Part shown: piece by piece, positions 28,000 through 38,671 of the stretch | Position numbering within the stretch: the stretch's first letter is position 1 | Layout of the letters: the number at the start of each line of letters is the position of its first letter | Origin: Paramecium sonneborni | Taxonomy: Eukaryota; Ciliophora; Oligohymenophorea; Peniculida; Parameciidae | NCBI GenBank assembly: GCA_905182985.1 | Contig: CAJJDN010000007.1 | Coordinates: 217,179-281,178, forward strand | DNA: 64,000 nt | Direction: 5' to 3' | Notes under the pieces: model-generated | Told to the model about the DNA's origin: nothing | The model's database searches: none | Seen by the model: the letters and a program-made list of their open reading frames with translations, nothing else | Program-made: the position numbers and the translations under genes

Positions 28000-28438
28000 T
28001 TTAAATAAATAACAAATTAATCATCTAATATGTTTACATTTAATTTCATAATTCTTGTATATTTACATACATTTTAAATTAACATTAAAGATTATTATTA
28101 TTATTATTATTATTACTAAATCAATTTTGAAAGTTTCATTTTCAATTGTTTAATACAAAATTTAGATATTTTAGATATTTCAATTTAACATCTTTTATAT
28201 TCTCTCATTTATTTAGGATAGCTTTACATTAATTAGGTTAAATTAAATTGTAATTTATATCAATCTCCTTTAACTTTTTCTTTAGATGACCCAAATACAA
28301 TAGGAGATATTATTTATTTTTCTCTATTATAATAGATGTTTATAATCTTCTAGGTTATCTTATTACAAAAGAATTAAACTTAAATTTAATATTAGTGAAA
28401 TAAGAGTTTTTATTATTAATAAATATAAGTATTTATTT
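28000..28438. other. Intergenic region
   Basis: AT-rich region between the ends of a plus-strand and a minus-strand gene; apart from a short microsatellite, nothing recognisable. Confidence 0.45.
28091..28115. repeat. (ATT)n microsatellite
   Basis: About eight tandem copies of ATT in the convergent 3' intergenic region. Confidence 0.85.
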
Positions 28439-30611
28439 TCATTTCTTTTTCTTCCCTTTTTTTGTAGATTTTTTAGGTTTAACTTTTTCAATATTCTAAT
28501 CTTGTTATTCTTATTATTGTTTCTCATTATCAACCTTTTCTTCTGCTATTATCTATTATTACTATTAAATTTATTATTCCTTTTCAGCTTAATTATTTTA
28601 TTCAAATTATTATTTCTATAATTTCATCAATTCATCTCTTAATTATGCTGTCTACTTCTCAATTTCTTCTCCTTTAATTTTCTTTTCTGCTATTCCCTCT
28701 TCCAATTTTTATTATTCATCCTTAAATTTTTACTCTTGATTATCCAATTCTTTTTGTAATCTCTCAAATTCCTATTCTAATTCTTTCCTTTTTTAATATA
28801 CAATCTAATAATCATTTCTTTAAGTTTCTAATTCTTATTATTTTAATTATTTTGATCTTTCAAAATCAGCTTACTTATCTTCTATATTCTTTTTCTTCTT
28901 CTCTATCTAATTTAATAAATCAGTAATTCTCTCTTATAATCCAGCTCTTTTAGCTTACTCCTACTATTTAATTCTCTCCATCTCTACTATTACTTATTAT
29001 TTCTTATCTTCTATCTACATTATTTCCTTCTCTTATTATGATAATTTATCTTTTGCTATCTATATTTTCTTCTATTCATATTTCAATCTATATATTTCAG
29101 TTCTAATCTTACTTGGTTCCTTCTCTTCTAATATCTTTTAATTTCTCAACAATATTTTTTATATCCTATTCAAACAACATAATGATAATCTATTTCCAGT
29201 CACTTGTAAATCTATTATCACTTAATTCTTCTCTACTATCTCCAATATTAATTTCTCTACTTTCTCACTTATATAATTATCATTTGCCTTCAAATGAGTG
29301 AAATTTGTAGATTCTCCTATAAATGTTAAAAATGTCATAAACTAATTTATTCTATTTTATATTATATACCCCTTAATCTGCAACTCTACTTGATGATACA
29401 TCTAATTTCTCCATTATTCTATTATTACATAACATTATCATTGATTCATCTCCCAATAAATTCTTTGATAAATTTAAAATCTTTATTTAACTATTTGGTA
29501 ATACATCTGCCAAATATCTTATCCCATCAGGTGTTATATCATTCAAAGATATATCTAATTCTGATAAAGATTCACTCTCATATATTGCAGATGATAAAAC
29601 TTATAATCCTTCATCTCTTATTTGATTCCCTCTCAAATTTAATGAAACCAATCCAGATTATTATTATACTATACCATATGCCAAAAATTCTACTCCTTTT
29701 GGACCTAAATCATTAAATTCTAAATTCAATCTCTTTAATGTCCTATTATTCATCAAATAATCCTAAAACTTCATTGTAGGACGGATACTATTCTTTGATA
29801 GATCTAAAGACTCCAAATTTTATCCATTCAATAAAATTGTTTCTATTCCTGCTATCTTTAAATCATTTTCTGCTATCTTTAAATGTTTTATGCTCTAATT
29901 AGTTTTCAATGCTTAACCTATGAATTCTCCACCTGCTGTTGTTATTACATTATCCTATAGTTTTAATGTTTCAATCTTTTTATTTGATAATAATAACTAA
30001 GCTATATGTTTAGCTCCTTCAAAACCTAATGCATTTTTTCTTATACTCCCTTCCAATACTCCTAAATCTAAAGATTTCAATGTCTAATTCTTGCATAAAT
30101 CATCTATTATCTATCCTAATCCTATATGACTTATCATATTCGAAGCTAAATTCAAATTCTTTATCTATGAATTTCCTAATAAAGTCTTTATAGCATGAAC
30201 TGCATAATCACCCAATGTATTATCTGCTAAATTTATTGTTGTTTACCCTGGTTTTTAATTTGCTAATGCAATCAAAGTTGTAACTCCTAATCTCATTGAA
30301 TATAAATTCAATACATCAGGAAACTTTTTAGAATTAATCTTATTAAATTCCTCTTTAAATATTTTTGCCTATAAATTAATATTTATTTATACTCTCTCTA
30401 TTGAAACTGTTTCACCTGTATCATGACATCTTGCATTAAATAATTCGGCCTGTAATTCATCCAATACCAAAAATGCAGGATTTTTCTAAAATATCTAAGG
30501 TAAATTTGATGGATCACCACCATATGCTATTACCTTCTATTATTTTAGAAACTCAATCTCTTTTGTATATTCATTAGTTGCCAACTTTGGTTTACCTGTT
30601 TGAGGTCTCAT
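28439..30611 (-). CDS. Leucine-rich-repeat (RNI-like) protein with coiled-coil tail
   Basis: 714 residues, two exons (intron 29342-29369). The N-terminal 100 residues are unassigned. There follow at least nine LRRs of the ribonuclease-inhibitor type, for example INLADNTLGDYAVHAIKTLL, LNLASNMISHIGLGQII, LNLEFNDLGPKGVEFLAYGI and LNLRGNQIRDEGLQVLSSAI. The last 250 residues are a Glu/Lys/Gln coiled coil ending in KKSTKKGKKKK. Such LRR-coiled-coil proteins are common around ciliary and cortical structures; that role is inference. The first 266 codons lie in the segment that is repeated after the N at 30958. Confidence 0.82.
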
Positions 30612-30957
30612 TAACTTTTAATAATAATATTCATTTTTATAATCCTTATAGTATGTATATTATTAGTTTCAACAATCATCTAATAGTTTCTCATAAGCAT
30701 CATATTATTTTTAATTACCTCTTACATTCTAAAATTATTCTATTACTTCTACAATCTTTATTGTCAATCTCCCTAATTTTTTTATTGTCACCTCATCTTA
30801 ATATAGATTTTAATTCTATAGACTTCATTCTAATTAAGATCAATCTTTAAGATCAATCTCTAAGTTCTTTGTTTTATATTACAAATTTAAATACAAAATT
30901 ACTAATTTTGATAGACTTTTAATATTATTTAAAATATATAAACATCTAATCTAATTA
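29814..30957. repeat. Copy 1 of a 1144-bp direct duplication
   Basis: Matches 30959-32102 at a constant offset of 1145 wherever I compared them. It includes the 5' part of the LRR gene and part of the PX gene's 3' end. Copy 1 stops exactly at the N at 30958, at a point where copy 2 continues into new sequence. Confidence 0.95.
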
Positions 30958-30958
30958 N
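30958..30958. other. Single ambiguous base (assembly join)
   Basis: The only N I saw in the window. It sits exactly between the two copies of the duplication, which points to a scaffold join. Confidence 0.95.
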
Positions 30959-31756
30959 CAAATTTTATCCATTCAATAAAATTGTTTCTATTCCTGCTAT
31001 CTTTAAATCATTTTCTGCTATCTTTAAATGTTTTATGCTCTAATTAGTTTTCAATGCTTAACCTATGAATTCTCCACCTGCTGTTGTTATTACATTATCC
31101 TATAGTTTTAATGTTTCAATCTTTTTATTTGATAATAATAACTAAGCTATATGTTTAGCTCCTTCAAAACCTAATGCATTTTTTCTTATACTCCCTTCCA
31201 ATACTCCTAAATCTAAAGATTTCAATGTCTAATTCTTGCATAAATCATCTATTATCTATCCTAATCCTATATGACTTATCATATTCGAAGCTAAATTCAA
31301 ATTCTTTATCTATGAATTTCCTAATAAAGTCTTTATAGCATGAACTGCATAATCACCCAATGTATTATCTGCTAAATTTATTGTTGTTTACCCTGGTTTT
31401 TAATTTGCTAATGCAATCAAAGTTGTAACTCCTAATCTCATTGAATATAAATTCAATACATCAGGAAACTTTTTAGAATTAATCTTATTAAATTCCTCTT
31501 TAAATATTTTTGCCTATAAATTAATATTTATTTATACTCTCTCTATTGAAACTGTTTCACCTGTATCATGACATCTTGCATTAAATAATTCGGCCTGTAA
31601 TTCATCCAATACCAAAAATGCAGGATTTTTCTAAAATATCTAAGGTAAATTTGATGGATCACCACCATATGCTATTACCTTCTATTATTTTAGAAACTCA
31701 ATCTCTTTTGTATATTCATTAGTTGCCAACTTTGGTTTACCTGTTTGAGGTCTCAT
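30959..31756 (-). other. Duplicate 5' fragment of the LRR gene (probable artefact)
   Basis: Carries the same start and first 266 codons of the LRR gene as copy 1, then is cut at the N. It is not interpreted as a second gene: it has no separate 3' end and I found no differences from copy 1. Confidence 0.85.
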
Positions 31757-32102
31757 TAACTTTTAATAATAATATTCATTTTTATAATCCTTATAGTATG
31801 TATATTATTAGTTTCAACAATCATCTAATAGTTTCTCATAAGCATCATATTATTTTTAATTACCTCTTACATTCTAAAATTATTCTATTACTTCTACAAT
31901 CTTTATTGTCAATCTCCCTAATTTTTTTATTGTCACCTCATCTTAATATAGATTTTAATTCTATAGACTTCATTCTAATTAAGATCAATCTTTAAGATCA
32001 ATCTCTAAGTTCTTTGTTTTATATTACAAATTTAAATACAAAATTACTAATTTTGATAGACTTTTAATATTATTTAAAATATATAAACATCTAATCTAAT
32101 TA
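30959..32102. repeat. Copy 2 of the 1144-bp direct duplication
   Basis: Starts immediately after the N. From 32103 onward the sequence is unique and continues into the PX gene, so this copy is the one joined to the right-hand context. Confidence 0.95.
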
Positions 32103-32734
32103 TTTTACTGTCAAATTCTCCTATTTCATTATTTCTTTTGAACCACTTAATTTCATACAATCTCTTTATTTTTTCAAAGTTACTTTGTGATTGTATTAAA
32201 GAATAGTCAATATTTACCATTTATTCAAAAAAGCATATTGGATTTTATAAAAATTCTATAACAACATTATTATTAGGTAATTATTTCTTGATGTCATTAA
32301 AGTAGATTTAGAATTTCTACTTTCTTAATCTCAATATTTAAGTATTTTCTTAAACAAAACTGATTAAATATAGAATCCCAAATTCTTTTAAGGTAAATTT
32401 TTTTTAGAATTTCAGCTTATGTTTCAAATAAATATTCTGACAATAATTCAAATTCGCCATAACGTCTATATACGATAATGTCTCCATTTTTTATTGGATA
32501 ACAATAATGACCTTCCTTATAATTAGGATCATCAACAATTATAGTTTAAGTAATTTCTTATTATTCTTATGATAAAAGATCAAAATTTAAATAATCTTTT
32601 AAGTGAACATTATGAATAGTTTCAAGAACTTAAGCTAAGTTTGATTTATATTTACTTACAATCTAATTAATTTAGTATTTGCATTTTCTAATATTAAAAT
32701 AAAAAACTTATTTTGGTGAGATTAATTTCTTCAT
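31933..32734 (-). CDS. PX-domain (sorting-nexin-like) protein; 3' end uncertain
   Basis: Starts MKKLISPKQVFYFNIRKCKY. A PX domain is read at about residues 60-150: EITQTIIVDDPNYK, DIIVYRRYGEFELLSEYL, LKRIW, LRKYLNIE. The R-R-Y-x-E/D-F motif binds phosphoinositides on endosomes in this family. One 34-nt intron (32287-32320) is firm. After codon 200 the frame can end near 31933, or after one or two more introns. A different frame down to 31814 (beginning DEVTIKKLGRLTIKIVEVIE) also looks coding but cannot be joined without a one-base change. The duplicated, possibly misassembled segment covers this end. Confidence 0.65.
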
Positions 32735-32848
32735 ATCTAATATATAGTTAATTTAGAATGATTTGTAGGAATTATGAAAGAAGAAATAGAATAGGAAAAT
32801 GTTTATATAATAAATTATGTAATATTTATTTTGATAATAATTTTAAAA

Positions 32849-35800
32849 TCACCATTCCATTTATTAGGCTTCCTCAACTTTAGGTTAGGGTTGATTCTTT
32901 TTAGTCGAAAACTTTTCTCGATCCCTACTGTTACTTCTATCTCTTCTAGAATTGTTTGATTTAGGACAATTTTTCTTAATATGTCCATTTTAGCCACAAT
33001 TATGGCATGCACCCACTATAAAAAATAATAGATAATAATTTACTTTTAGAATCTCCTCCTGTATTTCTTGGTTTATCTCTAGTTTATCTACAGTCATTTG
33101 CATTATGTCCACGTTTATTACATTTAGAACAAGTAACATTGTCTAAGAAATTATAATAAAGAATATAAATTACATGAGGAATCTTCATGTTTGACTCTTT
33201 CTTCTTTAGTTTTTTCTTTTTTAACTTCCCATTATGAATTTAATTAGTTTAATCTATCATTAGTTTCTGGAATAGGTGGTTTAGTTCTTTTAACATAATC
33301 TTTATATTCTTAAGTTCTAAAGTTTTTCTTAAACCATAAGGTTAAATCTTTAAGATTATTTTACATAACCGAATGAAAATTTAGACCTTCAGGTTTAACT
33401 TTAATATATTCTTTTTCAACTTTATTTTTTTATTTCATATACATAAGTACAATGTATTAGGGTGCTTTATCAGTAACACAAAATCCATATGGAATGATTT
33501 CTTCATCTCTTTCTTTGTCTTCTCTAAGTTTCTTTTCTAATTAATCCATTTTTATATTATAAAATTTTTTATTGTTAACAACAGCTTCCATATGTAAATT
33601 ACATTGATTAATATAATTTTCAAAGATTTCATCAAAAGATTCATAAGTTTTACCATTCAAAAAAAGTTAAGGTTTATAACTTTAGGAAGATTTTAATTCT
33701 TAAACATAAAGATGAGCAATAACACCTTCATGGAATTTCCAAGTGATAGTTAAATGATCTTTAAGTCTTTAATTAGGTCTAATAATATATTCTCCAACAG
33801 GTTGACTTTCAATATATTCAAGAGCACCTTTAAGTAATACTTATTTAAATTTAGGATGATTAATATTTCTAAGTATTAATTTTTATGATTATTTTTATTT
33901 ATTAGGCATTTAATCTTATGGTATGGTAGTCTAATCAAATTCTTTGAATTTACTTTAATCAAATGTTTATATGACTTTATTACAATAATCATCATAACAA
34001 ATATTGGAATAAGGCCAAGGATCATATTTATGTGGTTTAAGATATTCTTAATCCCATCTTTACCAATCTGGTTTTAAAGACAATTCAATTATTAGTATAT
34101 TAATACTATCATTTTTATTATTATTTTCTGTTGCTGGTATTCTTTTTACAAATGCTTTAATAATTTATCCAATTCCAAATTCTTATTATAACATATCTTC
34201 TTTTCTAAGAGTACCACATAAACCATTATCTGAAAGCTTTATTAACAATTTATCACTATCCTTGCTCTTATCTTTGCTTTCTAGTTTTTTAGTAATTTAT
34301 CCTTAAACTATACTATTCTTACGGAAAGTATATGGTGATTCTTAAGTTATAGCATAAAATATTTCAGAATTACTCATTTCTTTATTGGCAGTATCAAATT
34401 TATATAGAAAAGGATTTGTTAATTCCTCTTTCATAAATTAAGCTACTAAAGTAAATTTTTCACTTCCATCTTTTTATTCTCTTTATTTAGCCCAATCTTC
34501 TAATTGAAGATCTTCCATTTTTTGAGGTTAACTCATTAATTATCTTACAATAGTATTTTATTTATCATCCCTTCCACCAACTTCTAATGCACATTTAGCT
34601 ATATGAACAGCATCCGAATACATTTTAATTTATAATCTTGTTATATCCAAAGGTTAAATACCTCTCTATATTTTAATAAACCCTTAAACATTTTTAAATA
34701 CTACTTTTTTAAGAATCTAAGTCTTTAGAATATCTTATCTTTATATTTAAATATATTCCTTTTAATCTTATTCTAATTTTTAATAGATGAGTCTCTCATC
34801 CTCATAGTTATTATTAAATAAACTCTTACTTAATAAACCTTTAACCATACTTAGTAAATGTTATGCCTATCTTCTTCCAAGACCATTCACAAATTACATC
34901 TAATCTGCTAAATGTTTATGCAAAGTACAATCTACTAAATCTATTCCTACCTAATTAACAATTTCCGTTGCAGTTTATTTAAGTGCATCTAATAAAACCT
35001 ATTAACTAACCATTGATTATAAAGGATGCAAATTTAAATGTAAACATCCATTTTTATCTATTGAATCACTCCATAAATTAAGTACTTCAGCCATTGGATT
35101 CAATTTATATCTTGCTAAAGATATAGCTTCTTTAAGAATTGGTGGAATATCTGGTAATTAAGAATTACTCTTCTCACTCATACTATAAATTCTAGAGATT
35201 TATGAATCCGCCAATGTTATCCAAACAGATGATGTTTATTAATATTTCTTACGTAAATCTACTCTTAATTTTAAACAATCAGAATGATTTGCTGATATAA
35301 CAACAAGATCTGGCTTATATTTTTCAAAGAAATTATCAAGTAATGCTTATTCTTTCCTTATTTATTCTACCATATCTGGTCTTCTTTCATCTTATGTTAA
35401 ATAATTAAATATTTATAAAGTTTATTATTCTCCTTTGTAATCAATAACTGACATTCCAATATATTTTTTTTAAATTGAACAATCTTAAGAATAAGCTTTA
35501 AGTACTTTAATATCATTTTATTCTTAACCAATAACAAGTGACATAATTTTAACATCTGGGTTAGTTGTTTATTACATTTATTAATTATTAGCCACTTCAC
35601 TATTATGAGGTTGTTTATTAATTAGTTATTTGAATTTCTATTAACACATCTTAACAATATGTCCAGAAGAAACAAATTGTAATTTATATTTAATTTATTT
35701 TTCTAGAATAGGATACCATAATTCCTATAATATACCTCTCAAAATAAGATCTCTAATTCTCATAACACTCTCTTATTCTTTATCATCTATTTTAACAAAC

Positions 35801-37385
35801 TTATCATACAACATTACCATAATATCATCTCTAGGTAGTTTTTCTTTCTTATGATCTTTATCCTTTGAAATAGTAAAACTTATTTTAATATATCCTAATT
35901 ATTCTGCTCTCAAACATTACATCCAAGTTTAATCTTCCATATATTTATATTATCTGTATTTAATTCTTTTAACAGGATAGAAATAACTTACAGCTGTGAT
36001 TTCTCTATTCCCTAATTGAGTAGGTTCAGTAGATATTAATAAATTATCTCGATAAATTTGACTAATAAAATCTCTAATAAATGGATGATGATACAATTCC
36101 ATCATTAAATACTTTTGTAATAACTTTATGTATTCAGATGAATCCTAAGATCTTGATTCTTAATTCTCTTATTAATGATTCCATAACTCTTCCTTATCCT
36201 ATATAATCTTCCTATCTAATTACACGCTCTTCCCTTATAATTTAATAAAGAACTCATCTGATGTATAACAGAATTTTAATGCTGTTTCATCAACTCTTAA
36301 TTTAATTTATTCTAAAATTGCCTTCTCCTTTTTATGAGGTTTCTTTTTTGAATTCAAACTTAAATTCTACAATTCTTTCTATATATTATTTATCTTCATT
36401 GTCAATTACTCTTATTCTTACTCCATTTATTAATCAGAATTCATTCTCTAATGCAATTTTTAATTCTCTCTCATTAATTCTTATTCTAAAAACACCTTCT
36501 TCTTGCAATTATCCTTCAACATTAAATAATCTATATAATCTTTTAAATTCTATAAATCTTCAATCTCCTTAGCTTTCTATAAATATATAATAGCTGTTTC
36601 TTTTTGTATCTAATAATCTCCAGGTATCTGATCTATTAGTTTAGAAATTCTATTTTTAAAATTACTGAAATGTTCCCACTCATAATCTAGTTCTCTTATT
36701 TTCCAATAATGTTCTAATTAGAATGCCTGCGTTATTAAATGACGTTTGTATGTATAGATATACATTATATCTAAATTCTCTTTTCTATAGAACTCTAGAA
36801 TAAGTTTGATTCCAACTAAAACATCTGGTAAATTTTTTAAATCGAACTAAGAATACATTTTTTCTCCAATCCATTTCAATTATTATTCTGATGCTTCCTC
36901 TCTTGCATTCTATAATATTTATCCATTAGCCATCTTCATATGTGTTATTTAAATTGATTCAGGTACATCTTATTTTAATATATCTTCATCAATCTAATTC
37001 AAAAATGCCAACTCTCTTTAACTTGGATCAAACAATTTATTAATTAAATCATTCTATTCATTCTCATCAATTGCCTCTGGTGATAATGGCTCTTAATATT
37101 ATCCACCTTGTTCATCATCTAAATCCACTTCATCATCATCTTTTGCTATCTTCCTCAATCTACCAAATTTAGGTGCTCTCTAATTCTCATCTATTAACAT
37201 TAAATCATCAGCTGATAACTCTGCATCATAAGAATCATCTCGTCTATTTATTATTTATAAAACTCTTACTCCTATATTTCCTCCTCCTCAATATCCTCAT
37301 CTGAATCAACTACAAAATCATCTTTCTAATAATCATTTCCTCCTTCCTCTTCTGATGACTCCACTTTCTATTTACCTTTTCCCAT
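32849..37385 (-). CDS. SPT6: Spt6 transcription elongation factor with two C-terminal zinc knuckles
   Basis: 1483 residues, four exons (introns 37244-37269, 33143-33173, 33016-33043). In order: acidic head (DFVVDSDEDIEEEE), helical core, a YqgF-like region (around DLVVISANHSDCLKLRVDLR), HhH region (VNQVGIDLVDCTLHKHLADQ, FVNGLGRRQAQHLL), S1-like region, and the SH2 region (SQPVGEYIIRPNQRLKDHLT, YKPQLFLNGKTYESFDEIF). Spt6 is a histone chaperone that travels with RNA polymerase II, its SH2 pair binding the phosphorylated polymerase. Unusually, after the SH2 region come two C-x2-C-x4-H-x4-C knuckles (CSKCNKRGHNANDC and CHNCGQNGHIKKNC) near residues 1400 and 1435, followed by an Arg/Ser tail. The two small introns joining them keep the frame. 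Confidence 0.93.
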
Positions 37386-37468
37386 TATTTAATAAATTTA
37401 ATGCTTTTAAAAAATTATGCTTCAATTTATATTACAAAACTTTTACAGCCATATTAATTAATTTTATT

Positions 37469-38604
37469 ATGTAAAACGAAAGGTTATAACGTCTTCTTAG
37501 ATCCAAAGGTACCTCCTACATTCCTCATCATACACATACTATCTCACCTTTCACTAAACCAACTCAAAATTCCAACATTCAATCCAACAAATATCTAACT
37601 AATTATGCAGTCTAAAACTTATAAAATTAATCTACACATATTACTATGTATTTTCATTTTTACAATCTAGAACACCATCTACAGAAAGAAGACTTATACC
37701 TACCACATAACCTATCAATCTTAAACCACATCAATCTTCATCTGTCTCACCTATACGTCTTGTTCAAATGTCAACTGAAAGAATCTAATAACCTTAAGAA
37801 ATACATGAAGTTCATCATTTTGAAAGACCCATTCAAGTTGTTACTGCTGAAGACATGGAATATAAATACAAATTCAAAATTTCATAATTAGAATCTACTG
37901 TCTATCAATTATAAGTTGAAAATTAAAGAATTAAAATTAATGCATCCATACAATAATCTATTCCTATTGAAAATATTACGAAAAATAATGATTTTGAAAG
38001 AATTAATTCAGATCTAAGAATTAAAGAAGAATAATTTAGAATTGAAATCAAACAACTCAAAGAAGAAATACTAAATTGGAAAAATAGATATTCTTAACTT
38101 TAATAATAATCATCCAATTAAAATGGTTTCAATGAAGAAATACGATAACTTAAAAAAACTATTACATAATTACAAGAAGATAATCAAGATTTATAATCAC
38201 AACTCAACAATAAAGGTCAAGAAATCATGAAAGTTAGAACCATCTTAAATGAAAAAGATGATATCATTGATTAACTTAATGACTAAATCTAAGAACTTCA
38301 AGTTGTTTAAGAAAATTACAGCCGTGTTGAAACTACATTAATTTCTTTGCAAGGTGAAGTTGATGTTTGGAGAAAAAAGTTTAAAGAAAAAAATGAAGAA
38401 GCTTCTGAATTAAGTGAAAAACTTATAATGGCTGAAACCTCCTTAGAAGCAATGAAAAAGAGATAAACTGTTCAAGTTAAAGAAGTTAATGTTACTAAAA
38501 CTAATAATAATAAAATTGGTGCTACAATGACATAATCTATAGATATGCCAGGTAGATTTTCAACAAATCGAGGATCTCATTATTCAAACAAGCAATAAAC
38601 TTGA
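37469..38604 (+). CDS. Coiled-coil protein with Pro/Thr-rich head
   Basis: 370 residues, two exons (intron 37648-37670). The first 120 residues are unordered and rich in Pro, Thr, His and Asn; the next 210 form a strong coiled coil (LRIKEEQFRIEIKQLKEEIL, LQEDNQDLQSQLNNKGQEIM). The head is less AT-rich than the surroundings. It starts 83 bp from the divergent Spt6 gene. Possibly a cytoskeletal or basal-body scaffold; no family recognised. Confidence 0.75.
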
Positions 38605-38671
38605 CATCTGTTGTTTTAATTTTTTTTAACTAAGTTTTTTTTTATTTAATTAATACAATAAATAATTTTTT

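Noticed and set aside
29113..29716. Plus-strand ORFs of 62 and 108 codons
   Set aside because: They are complements of the LRR coding sequence, which has clear repeats on the other strand.
30578..30850. 90-codon plus-strand ORF (also repeated at 31723-31995)
   Set aside because: It lies opposite the LRR 5' end and PX gene and is hydrophobic, low complexity and unlike neighbouring proteins; it occurs twice only because of the duplication.
29814..32102. A true tandem duplication of the LRR gene start
   Set aside because: The copies match throughout what I compared, abut a lone N, and only one copy continues into unique sequence on each side; an unmerged contig overlap explains all of this.
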